From positions 372,001 through 436,000 of the forward strand of contig JBAJFG010000060.1 in the NCBI GenBank assembly GCA_037903475.1: a stretch of DNA of 64,000 nucleotides, written 5' to 3'. Positions 21,615-31,809 of this stretch are shown here, in pieces. Made by a program: the position numbers and the translations under genes. The number at the start of each line of letters is the position of its first letter. The stretch's first letter is position 1. The DNA is from Ancylostoma caninum (Eukaryota > Nematoda > Chromadorea > Rhabditida > Ancylostomatidae). The notes beneath the pieces are model-generated. The model saw only the letters and a program-made list of their open reading frames with translations. It had not been told where the DNA came from and searched no databases.

Positions 21615-22765
21615 CTTCCCCGCAACTTTCATCAGTCGTCGAAAATGATAAACAATATTAAATGTTAAGGCGCACACGGTCAGTAAGTGGCTATTTCGAG
21701 GTTTCGATGCGGATCCCGCATCCTTCACTGGCAGTGAGACAAAGATAACAACTTAACAGAATAGTCTACTACCGCTTCGTTATCAACTGTATGTTTGAGG
21801 CACACAGACAAGCTGCCTAACATGAAAGGATAGGCACATTTTGGGTGAGCGGCGAGGCTCACCCGACCTTTCACTTTCCTGTGGTGAAGGACACCTACCG
21901 GCTAGCTCCTCTGCACCAGATAAAAATTGGGAAAACTTCCATTCATGCGTTCAGTATCATTGCATCTTGAAATATCTTTATTTATACAGTGAGTGTCGAT
22001 AGCAGCGCATTTCAAGCGGGTATGCGGTGTGCGTGGTGCGCCGCGCCGCTTGCGTACAAACCGGTGCTGTAGTGACACGATGACCTTCTTGATAGTTTTC
22101 ATACATAATATATCCGATGCTAACTATCAAGAATAATCTGTAGTTTGTTGTCGCGAAAGGACCCTAGCGCGAGCTGCACTGTGGATCCGTGCGCTTCTCG
22201 GATCGCGGTAAACGCACCCTCATCGATTCCTACTGTGGATGCGTGATGAACAATTTTCGAACAAGGCTAGGATCACAAAAAGAATCCAGCGTCTAGCGTT
22301 TGTAGGGCGGGCAGACTGGTAGAATATACGCAACTCATACAGAGGAATCCGCATTTGAGCTCAATTAATTACTGTGAAGTTTACTCCTTTTCAAGTCTGT
22401 CTCCTTCTGTTCATCCTTTTATGCGGAGTGCGGAGTATGCGGAATTGAACAAATGTGGGAAATTGAAAATATAAACGAAAATATAAATGTGGAAATATTA
22501 AATGATTGCTAAAGGTAGCTGGCTAAGGCTATGCGGGCTAAGGCGGTTAAATTATAAGCGTTTAAGGCACTTTAGCTAAAGCGAACTAAAGCTGTTTCAA
22601 GGCGCCCGAAGTAATTCCGAATAGGACTCATTCAAGTGCACCACATAAGGCGGACACTATTCCGGAACTTTCCCAGGAAATTTCTCTCGTTTGAAGGTGC
22701 TCCGATACGCTGTCAACTCCAAGAAACGCGCCTAGGTGTTATCAACTCTCCCCCAACGTGATATC
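21615..22765. other. Intronic sequence with small repeat relics
   Basis: 21844-21865 is a hairpin (GGGTGAGC/GCTCACCC). 22310-22400 matches the 3' part of type I Helitron-like elements (GGCAGACTGGTAGAATATAC, ATTTGAGCTCA), but the terminus is missing. Otherwise nothing recognised. Confidence 0.4.
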
Positions 22766-22892
22766 TTTCGTTCTTGAGAAACCGTCTTCGTTTTTGAAAA
22801 AAAACCGTCATTAGTGGTCAAAAACCACTTTTGACAATTTTTGACGTTTTTTTTTTTTGAAAACGAAGACGGTTTCTTAAAAACGAAGTGTG
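22766..22892. mobile_element. Small fold-back/MITE-like element
   Basis: GAGAAACCGTCTTCGTTTTT near 22776-22796 is repeated inverted near 22860-22885 (AAAACGAAGACGGTTTCTT), around an inner hairpin AGTGGTCAAAAACCACTT. About 127 bp, T-runs at both arm bases. Non-coding. Confidence 0.6.
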
Positions 22893-22990
22893 CCACTTTA
22901 GAGGAATACTTGTTGGTATAGTGCGAATCTACGGTCAAAATTCCAACATGATACGTCTCCTACAGGGTGAGCAACACCTGATTATCAGTG

Positions 22991-23254
22991 GCGCACCAGA
23001 GTGCAGGGAAGGGATGGAGTAGATGGTTGAACGACAGTGATTTTCTGCCACGATTTTGATCCTCCAGACGTGCCTCTCTGAAATCTGCTTATGTCTAACA
23101 TCAGTAGATGGTTAGCGGTTGGGCGCACCAGAGTGCAGGGAAGGGATGGAGTAGATGGTTGAACGACAGTGATTTTCTGCCACGATTTTGATCCTCCAGA
23201 CGTGCCTCTCTGAAATCTGCTTATGTCTAACATCAGTAGATGGTTAGCGGTTGG
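22991..23254. repeat. Perfect 132-bp tandem duplication
   Basis: Two head-to-tail copies begin at 22991 and 23123 (GCGCACCAGAGTGCAGGG). I see no difference between them, which points to a recent event or an assembly duplication. No coding content. Confidence 0.9.
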
Positions 23255-23794
23255 CTACGCCCCGGACATTGCTGCTAAGCCCCCTGAATTTGCAGGACGT
23301 TACCAAGTCCTGGTGGTCAATGACCACCTAGTACTGCGCCCTGAATAGAGTTGACCAAAATTTTCGTATTCATCAAGAACATTTCCAAAATCTTATCAAA
23401 ACGATACACGTTCTCAATGGATATTGGTCAATTGATAGCATTAACATCAGTGAAGACTTAGGCAATAAAGTACCGACAAACTCAACTTTACTCAGCTGAT
23501 TTTACGAATATGTTAACAAGCTTAATCCATAATGAATACTGGCGAGTCCCAAAACGAACGTGTCTGAGTCCTTAAAAATCGGCCATTTCGCCTCGCAGTC
23601 TGCGCCTCAAGATTACCGCTGTCTATGAGTGCCGCCGCGTTATTGGAACAATATGTCTAGCCGCTCTACATTATGCATGTTCAGATCCGTTTCATGCGTT
23701 ACCCTTATACGAATACTAAACATTCGAATGTGCTTTTTCTGCACTCATCAGTAAGGAGAAAAAGACATAGGAACGTCTGCCAGCTCATTTTCAA

Positions 23795-23825
<31 letters not shown>

Positions 23826-24108
23826 TATTTTTTATTGAGTGAGTGCGTTTTTCACGCATTCACATTTCTGTGATCGAAGAGATCACTTTACAATTTTTGT
23901 TAAAGGTTTAGATGTCAAACTTACGTATCAACGTTGTTTTCTGAACAGCGGTGAGTCCACCACCTCATCCCGGAAGGGATATCGCACTCTATAATAAAGC
24001 GCTAGGACATATTACGAAATATGTCTGTCTGCCGCCGGGTGGCTCATCCCTCAGGGAGTAGAGGAGACGGCAATTTTTTCCATTTTCGAATAAAGTTCTC
24101 GGTGATTA

Positions 24109-24532
24109 AAGGCAGCACTCACGCAAATTTCTGGGTCGAAGATTTCGCGGTATATCGGGGTATTTAGGGACGATTAACTGATTGATAACGATGGAGTGGC
24201 ATGAAACACGCGGAAAACACAGAAAATAATGGCGGTATTTCGTGTGTGTCCACAGCGCGGACGAGTGTTCCGTGATGGATCCCGTCGCGCAACCCTGCAA
24301 AAGGTACGAATTCCATATACGAGCCTCCGCTGAACCACATGCGCATACCCTGTCAACTGCGTTAGCTGGAGCGACGTAACCATAATGTCCAGAACGGCAG
24401 ATGTGTCCACGGCAGTATCATTGCAGGTAGGCGTCCATCCACGATGTTCAATTTACTGTTGTGATTGTCCAGCGTCCCGCTACATGGTAAGGCACACATT
24501 TTGGAAGTGAAAATTTCCGTGAGTGCTGCCTT
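24109..24532 (+). mobile_element. MITE, AAGGCAGCAC family (left palindrome arm)
   Basis: TA-flanked, with terminal inverted repeats AAGGCAGCACTCACG/CGTGAGTGCTGCCTT plus an inner AAATTT. 424 bp, no coding potential. The interior is shared with 9815-10170. Confidence 0.75.
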
Positions 24533-24916
24533 TAAGGCAGAGATCCTCAGAAAAAAAGATAGGGGAAGATTGAAGAGGGTTCCCCACACCCACTGGAAAG
24601 ACTGCTTCGCAATTTATCGAGAATGAAAAGTCGGGGCGTTGTGATTGCATGCCCGCGATTAAGATGCTTGACCTGCAAGCACATTTGGAGTCTTGGTGAA
24701 CAGAATCCAGACAAAATAGGCCAAGATGACCCCCACCTCCTTGATCTCTTTACTTCTATAATAATAACCTTACCAGAATCATATTTCTCCATAAAACATC
24801 ACTCGCACTACATCAAAGCTAACAAAATAGGCACGCGCGGTTCAAAACAAAAGAGGCTCATATAAAACAAATAAACTCTTCAAAACGTAATACCTGCCTG
24901 AGAGTTTGGGAAAACA

Positions 24917-25282
24917 GTGTATGTGGAAGCCCCGAAAGGCCACGAAGGGGTGAAGAATATCGTCAGGAGGTGTTGCAGCGGGACCGAACGGTTAGTTGCT
25001 GCAGCTGAACCAATCGTACAGCTTGCCAAGATAGGTTCTTTATTCACAGTTTCTGACGCCCCCTCCGTCCCCCCTTTCGCAGATTCTCTTCTCTGGATAG
25101 AAGTGAAGACTAGAAGAGAACGGGTCGAAAAGTGTTCTGAGGCCGCACAGGAATTTTTCGGAAAACCTTTGAAAACAGCGAGTCGAATGACTATTTCACA
25201 TTCTAAAAAGAAGTATCGGTCAGAAATATTTATTGGAGGAGAAAATCTGAAACGTTCTAGAAAAACAGAAAGGGTCACCTAA
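24917..25282 (+). CDS. Hypothetical 121-codon ORF in palindrome spacer
   Basis: The spacer is the only single-copy part of the palindrome and is open over most of its length: MYVEAPKGHEGVKNIVRRCC ... SLLWIEVKTRRERVEKCSEA ... SRKTERVT. It is rich in Lys/Arg/Glu with amphipathic helix-like spacing. The minus strand is also open, which weakens the case. No family recognised. If real it might be an exon, since a pyrimidine-poor AG precedes it; equally it may be chance. Confidence 0.2.
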   Translation: MYVEAPKGHEGVKNIVRRCCSGTERLVAAAEPIVQLAKIGSLFTVSDAPSVPPFADSLLWIEVKTRRERVEKCSEAAQEFFGKPLKTASRMTISHSKKKYRSEIFIGGENLKRSRKTERVT

Positions 25283-25782
25283 GAATTGAATTTATTTCAT
25301 TTCATTCAGCCGGGAAAGGAAATTCTGTCCCCACTAATTTGACGAAAAAAATTAATGGAGCAGATTCACAGAAAATCACTGTTATCCGCAAAGAGCGGCG
25401 AAGCCAGTCAGTCTCAGGCAGGTATTACGTTTTGAAGAGTTTATTTGTTTTATATGAGCCTCTTTTGTTTTGAACCGCGCGTGCCTATTTTGTTAGCTTT
25501 GATGTAGTGCGAGTGATGTTTTATGGAGAAATATGATTCTGGTAAGGTTATTATTATAGGAGTAAAGAGATTAAGGAGGTGGGGGTCATCTTGGCCTATT
25601 TTGTCTGGATTCTGTTCACCAGGACTCCAAATGTGCTTGCAGGTCAAGCATCTTAACCGCGGGCATGCAATCACAACGCCCCGACTTTTCATTCTCGATA
25701 AATTGCGAAGCAGTCTTTCCAGTGGGTGTGGGGAACCCTCTTCAATCTTCCCCTATCTTTTTTTCTGAGGATCTCTGCCTTA

Positions 25783-26206
25783 AAGGCAGCACTCACGGAA
25801 ATTTTCACTTCCAAAATGTGTGCCTTACCATGTAGCGGGACGCTGGACAATCACAACAGTAAATTGAACATCGTGGATGGACGCCTACCTGCAATGATAC
25901 TGCCGTGGACACATCTGCCGTTCTGGACATTATGGTTACGTCGCTCCAGCTAACGCAGTTGACAGGGTATGCGCATGTGGTTCAGCGGAGGCTCGTATAT
26001 GGAATTCGTACCTTTTGCAGGGTTGCGCGACGGGATCCATCACGGAACACTCGTCCGCGCTGTGGACACACACGAAATACCGCCATTATTTTCTGTGTTT
26101 TCCGCGTGTTTCATGCCACTCCATCGTTATCAATCAGTTAATCGTCCCTAAAAACCCCGATATACCGCGAAATCTTCGACCCAGAAATTTGCGTGAGTGC
26201 TGCCTT
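25783..26206 (-). mobile_element. MITE, AAGGCAGCAC family (right palindrome arm)
   Basis: Mirror copy of 24109-24532, again TA-flanked; it differs by very few bases. Present because the arm was duplicated, not as an independent insertion. Confidence 0.75.
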
Positions 26207-26489
26207 TAATCACCGAGAACTTTATTCGAAAATGGAAAAAATTGCCGTCTCCTCTACTCCCTGAGGGATGAGCCACCCGGCGGCAGACAGACATATTTCG
26301 TAATATGTCCTAGCGCTTTATTATAGAGTGCGATATCCCTTCCGGGATGAGGTGGTGGACTCACCGCTGTTCAGAAAACAACGTTGATACGTAAGTTTGA
26401 CATCTAAACCTTTAACAAAAATTGTAAAGTGATCTCTTTGATCACAGAAATGTGAATGCGTGAAAAACGCACTCACTCAATAAAAAATA

Positions 26490-26520
<31 letters not shown>

Positions 26521-26645
26521 TTGAAAATGAGCTGGCAGACGTTCCTATGTCTTTTTCTCCTTACTGATGAGTGCAGAAAAAGCACATTCGAATGTTTAGT
26601 ATTCGTATAAGGGTAACGCACGAAACGGATCTAAACATGCATAAT

Positions 26646-28245
26646 GTAGAGCGGCTAGACATATTGTTCCAATAACGCGGCGGCACTCATAGACAGCGGT
26701 AATCTTGAGGCGCAGACTGCGAGGCGATATGGCCGATTTTTAAGGACTCAGACACGTTCGTTTCGGGACTCGCCAGCCAGTTACGTCACTCCTTGCTCTC
26801 TTGCATGCGAGGGATAGTGATTTCATCACATTCGCCGGCGGTCTCGCAGCATAGGGGTGAAAGAGTGTTTACTAGCTTTCAGGCTGCACAATATACACAG
26901 CAGGAAAACCACCGTTCCGCTGCTGCGACGTTGCAGGCGCCATCCACTGGAAAGATGGGCGGGTCACTGGGAACATGAAGAATCTCTAACGTCTCGGAAG
27001 GTGGGTAGTGGCTGAACGTACGCGGTCGGCTCAATTGGTGGATTCCTCTGTCGCATCCCGCTGCTGAGGTCTCGGTGCAGTTGCGCGGAATCACGACATC
27101 CGTTCACTTTTAGAAAGCCTGTACACTAACATACAGAGTAAACGCTTCAATATAGCAAGACATGAGCATTGTATAACCAATCAGCCAATAAATAATCAAA
27201 ATTTCTGAGTAACTCCCAAGCCTTTACCATTATATTCGAGATTTACAAAGAGTACGGGGGCTCCGGTAGAAAACAGTTGTTCAGGGGGCAAAAGTGGTGA
27301 AAACGCTAGGATATGGCTTATTCGACAGAGAGTGGATCCAGTTTGGAATGAATGTGCGGAAAAATACCAGAATAAGGGTAGTTCGAAGGCTGAAAGGCCC
27401 ATTGTGGCCCATTAGTGTCGAGCACCAGCACACAGGTTCGCCATTATAGGATCGGTTTGCTCTGGCTCAATAACGTGGGGAATGCTAGGATATGGATCCA
27501 ACAATGACATAAGGATCCGGTGTGGCCCAACAGTGAGCAAAACACCAGGATGCTGATCCACCAATGGAAGAAGGACCCGCCGTGGTCCAATGGTGTGGAG
27601 AACGTCAGGATATAGGCTCGCTTTGGTCCAATAGCGTGGAAAATGCCTGGCTGCAAGTCCGCCCATGAAGGAGGGGTCTGGCTTAGCCTAACAGTGAGGA
27701 AGACTCAAGAATGCGGGTCCACGAGGAAGATACGGATCCACCGAAGGAGGAAGGGCCCTCCATGGCCCAGTGGTGTGGAGAACGCTAGGATGCAGGCTCT
27801 CAAATCGAGGAAGGGCCCGTTGTGGCTCAATGGTGTGAAGAAGGCCAGAATATGGGTTCATCGATGGAGAAAGGGTCGCCAGAGCCCAATGGTGTGGAGA
27901 ACGCCAGGATACGAGTCCGCCAATATAGAATGGGTGTGCTGTGGCTCAATAAAATGGAGAACGCCAGGATACGAGTCCGCTAATATAGAATGGGTGTGCT
28001 GTGGCTCAATAAAATGGAGAATGCCAGGATACGATTCAGCCGACGCTGACTAGGTTCGCTGTGGCCCAATAATGAAGATGTTCACTGTGGCACAACAGTG
28101 AAGATGACGCCAGAATGCGGGTCCACCGATGGAAGAAGGGTCCGCTTTGGCTCAACAGTGTGGAAGATGCCAGAGTGTGGGTAACCGATGGAAAAAGGCC
28201 CATAACCAAACAACTCGGCGTGCCCGAAAACCCTAGTTTACGAAT
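26646..28245 (+). mobile_element. Type II Helitron-like element, 3' end lost
   Basis: 26880-27600 is nearly identical to 7560-8280, and the 60-bp minisatellite continues to about 28200 (with one unit duplicated exactly at 27900-28020). The 5' tip is interrupted by about 20 bp near 26660, and the CTAG hairpin terminus is absent. The 5' part is inside the palindrome arm. Confidence 0.6.
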
Positions 28246-28637
28246 CTTCACCCATGAACGTTACGGAAAATTCTATAATCGACAGTTGGACCTCATTTAG
28301 ACTGTATCATGATTATAGACGCACCTCCGACAAGAAACCTCAATACCACATTTCTCGGAGGGTAATTCCCGTTTTAGTGTTGCAGTTAGCAGTGGCAAGT
28401 ATTCACTATATTACCACCAAATGTCACATGAAACGAAACCCTTAGGAGCTGTCCAGGTACAGATACCCATTGCGCTTGCTGCAGGCCTCAGCGACTGTAG
28501 GAAACCAATCAAAATCGCTTTTTTCTAGCTTTATAAAGATATTTGTGAGAGATCACTGAAAAACCTCATGTGATGAATGAAGCAGTTGTTTCCCATGAAA
28601 TGGCATACGAAAAGTGGGCGGCTGTATCCTCTATATA

Positions 28638-29160
28638 TCCTCTTATATAAATCATGGTAGTTCAACAAAATTTTTTGGAGCGCAGGCGGTGGGGGATCAT
28701 CACGTGATCGCATGCTTCCATCATGAGGCTCAGCTAAAGACAGTGCTCGCGTGTTTGCGAAGGTGACGGGGCATTCGGCCGATGTTTCGTCGTAGGTTCA
28801 TACACGTAGTGGAAGTCTGGTGCACTCAAGATTTCGCGGTGGGATCAGCGTCTAGCGGTCTCGAGCCATTCGGGCGAGGCAGTGTTTACAACGAATTGAG
28901 GTTGCATAGCAGTAATGTACGGAGCAGAGTAGCCCCTGTATCGGAGCTTTGTTGATTTCACCACATATAGCTAAGATGCACTGGACGATGACCACCTCGG
29001 AAGAATGCAAGAATATCGTGGAAGGTTCCGCAGCAATGGGACGCACTCAGTTTCTTCGTTCGGGATGTGTGCTTGGCGCAGTTCTCATTGAGGTCCCACA
29101 GAGATTAGAGAGTCTTATTATCCGTCTTTGTTTTCTTAGACATTCGAGCAGCACTAGTCT
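28638..29160 (+). mobile_element. Type I Helitron-like element, 5' portion only
   Basis: Begins A|TCCTCTTATATAAATCATG and matches 48292-48760 through GCAGGCG, CACGTGATCGCATG, CATTCGGCCGATGTTTCGTC, GTGTTTACAACGA and ATTGAGGTCCCA. The similarity ends near 29150; no minisatellite or 3' end. Confidence 0.6.
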
Positions 29161-29399
29161 CGGTGGGCTAGGCCTGTTCCGCCCATCGCCCCGCCCATTC
29201 GGCACAAGTTCGACAGTGCTGGAAATGTTATACAGTGCTGGCAAGTTTAGTGGCAGTACCGAACAGTTGCGGCGCACTCAAAAACGGCAAAATTTTTTGC
29301 AGTACCGCTGCCACTTTGCTGCCGGACTTGGATCGATTTGGTATCGATCGAATTTCGCGCCAGCGCGATGACGCAATTTCGGCGCGGCGCGCCGAGGAA

Positions 29400-29757
29400 C
29401 ATTTTCGAAAACGTTTCTTCGTTTCTTTTCCGTTCTCTCTCATCTCTTTCACTTCTTTCTCTCTTTCTATCTCCTTCTTCTTCTTTCAATGTTTTTGTGA
29501 GTGCTTTGTTTTACTGCATTTTAACCACTTCTTTGCGCGCAACTTCTCCCTCACGTTTTTTCATTCTTTTTTGTTCCTTCACTCTCTTCTCTCCTCTCTC
29601 TCATCCCCTCTCTCATCCTCTTCTCTTTCTAGTTGTTTTCACGCGCGCGTTCTTCTGTTTTATTGAAATTTGGTTCTCTCCGGCGCGCGTTTTTTCGTTT
29701 TGTCGCAATTTGAGTATCCCACCCGCGCGCAACTTCTCTCTCACTGTTTTTCTTCAA
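29400..29757. repeat. Polypyrimidine tract (left half)
   Basis: The plus strand is almost wholly C/T (CTCTCTCATCTCTTTC-like runs) with interspersed GCGCGC words. The same composition resumes at 31364-31790, on the other side of a Helitron-like insertion, so this was one block of about 0.8 kb upstream of the LRR-like gene. Long ORFs here are compositional artefacts. The preceding 29160-29400 is GC-richer single-copy sequence, possibly promoter-proximal. Confidence 0.6.
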
Positions 29758-31363
29758 CTAGCGCCCCTTCAGGACGCTAGAAAGTGGGGTGGGGCAGCCA
29801 CTTGGGGTGTGTGCATAAGCTTCACACGTGGGAAATGCTTAGAAAATTAGCAAACAAGCAAAACTAATCTTTAACTGAGCTCAAATACAAAATCCTTCTT
29901 ATGAGTTGCGTATATTCTACGGGCCTGGCCGCCTCGTCAGGCTTCGAGTCTTTTCGCGATCCTAGCGTTGCTTGCAAATTTTTAATCACGCACCTACATG
30001 TAAAGCTAATTTCCGATGCAATGATACTACCTACTTTTTGTTACATTTCTTACATGCCTATCGACCCGTTATGAGTGGCCACTTTCAACTCTGCGCGGGA
30101 GTGTCTTTCACATGGCTTTAGTACTTGTGTACAACACAGTGTAACCAATGCCGTGCAAATAATCACCTGAAATGATTCAAGCTTCACACTGCTGAGATAG
30201 TCCAAGTTCTGCTTCAATATACAGAGAGGAAGAAGAGGTGGTCGACTGAGACACAAATGAGTGCGTAGCGTGCCCCTACTCCACCGTTAGACGTGCATCT
30301 TGATGTTTTTCCCACTATTGGGCCACGGCGGAACCATTCTCCATCCGTGGACCCGTACGCTGGCGTTTTCCCCACTAATGGGAACCATGCGGATTCATTC
30401 TCCATCCGTGCACCCGTATCCAGGCGCTTTTCCCACTTTTGGGCCAGGGAAGATCCATTTTCCATTCATGGATCTGTATCCTGGCGTTCCTCCCACTATT
30501 GGGGCAGGGCAGACCCAATCCATCGGTGGGACTCGTGTCCCAGCGCTTTCCCCAATATTGGCCCACTGCGAACCCATTCTCCTTGGACTCGTATCTTGGC
30601 GTTTTCCCCACTATTGGCCACGGCGGACCCTTTCTCCATCGATGGATCCGTACCCTGCCGTTTTCCCACTGTTGGGCCACCCATCCTGATGTTTTTCTGA
30701 ACTACGGGGCCCCGGCACATCAGTCCGTCATCAGTACACCGGCACTCTTTGTAAATCTTGAAAAAAAAATGGAAGAAAGTTAGGAAATATTTAGAAAGCT
30801 TGATCAATTGCGAAACTGGTTTCAGAAAATGTCATAACAGCTTATAATGACGTGTTCTTCGTTCATTCATCCTGTCCTTCTTAAAAACATCCTCAAGCTG
30901 CATAATCTCCATGGGACCTCAATAATGAGAGGTGCTCAACGAGCACATCCTACATAAGGAAACCGAGTGAATCCTATCGCTACGACCTCCACTCATCCTT
31001 TTGAAGAGATTCGCGTCCAGCGTTCTCAAGATTGAGTGCAGTTACTGACAAAGCTCCATCACAGGGGCTACTCTGCTCCGTACATTGCTGCTATGCATCG
31101 CCAAATCACTGTAAACACTGTCTCGCCCGGAGGGCTCGAGACCGCTAGCCGCTGGTCCCACGGGGAAATCCCGAATGCACCCGACTTCCACCACGTCTAT
31201 GCACCCATGACGAAACATCGGCCGAATGCCTCGTCAGCTGCGCATCCTCGCGAGCCACAGTCTATATATGAGCCTCACGGCTAAAGCGTGCGATCACGTG
31301 CTATTCCTCCTACGCCTGCGCTCTAGAAAATTTTTTTGCACTACCATGATTTATATAAGAGGA
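29758..31363 (-). mobile_element. Type I Helitron-like element, complete
   Basis: On the minus strand it starts A|TCCTCTTATATAAATC (31363) and ends with GCG-TCC-TGAAGGGGCG hairpin plus CTAG|T (29758). 1.6 kb. The 60-bp minisatellite occupies 30290-30720 (minus-strand unit with GTCCGCCGTGGCCCAATAGT and GCCAGGATACG). The 3' third (29770-30230) matches 49480-49990. Inserted in the polypyrimidine block. Confidence 0.75.
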
Positions 31364-31790
31364 TCTTCTTTGTTTCCCTCCACTCCTTTCGCCTTCCTCT
31401 CATCCTTTCCCTCTCCTCTAATCTTTCCTTGTTTTAAGCGCGCGCTCATCTGTTTCATCGCAAATTTTCGCTATCCCCGCCGCGCATATTCGCTTCCCTC
31501 AATTCTTTTTATTCTTTCACTATTCTTTTACACTTCTTCAGCATCTCTTTCATCCTTCCTCTCTTCCTTTCTGCTTTTGCGCTGTTTTTACAGGCGCTTT
31601 CACTTGTTTTTTTTCCACTGTGACTGTTTTTTGGCTCGCAACTCCTCGCTCACAAATTTTCTTCAATCTCTTCCGTTTCTTCTCTCTGCTAACGCTTCTC
31701 TCTCATCTTCTGTCGCTTCCTACTCAATCCTTCGTTGTTTTTATGTGCGCGTCCGCTGGCATTGTTCTAATTTTGGAATTTTCCAGGTGG
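31364..31790. repeat. Polypyrimidine tract (right half)
   Basis: Continuation of the C/T-rich block split by the insertion at 29758-31363. It ends at the acceptor-like GGAATTTTCCAG just before the LRR-like gene's first recognised exon, so part of it may be intron or 5' untranslated sequence of that gene. Confidence 0.5.
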
Positions 31791-31809
31791 CAATCGTGTG
31801 ACGGCGCGA

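Larger units (their letters stand above)
23539..26776. repeat. 3.24-kb near-perfect palindrome (1365-bp arms, 508-bp spacer)
   Basis: Left arm 23539-24903 and right arm 25412-26776 are reverse complements with only scattered substitutions (for example near 24160, 24660, 24715 and 24740). Each arm carries, from outside in, a 5' piece of a type II Helitron-like element, an (A/T)-rich stretch, a MITE (24109-24532; 25783-26206) and a unique segment. The Helitron piece continues outward only on the right (26640-28245). The MITE and Helitron piece were therefore present before the inversion-duplication. ORFs in the arms are mirrored and unrecognised. Confidence 0.92.

Noticed and set aside
24623..24865. 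80-81-codon ORFs in both palindrome arms
   Set aside because: Duplicated only because the arm is duplicated. Open on both strands and without recognisable domains.
29235..29850. ORFs of 143 and 170 codons rich in Phe/Ser/Leu
   Set aside because: Product of the polypyrimidine tract. Composition only, no splice structure or homology.
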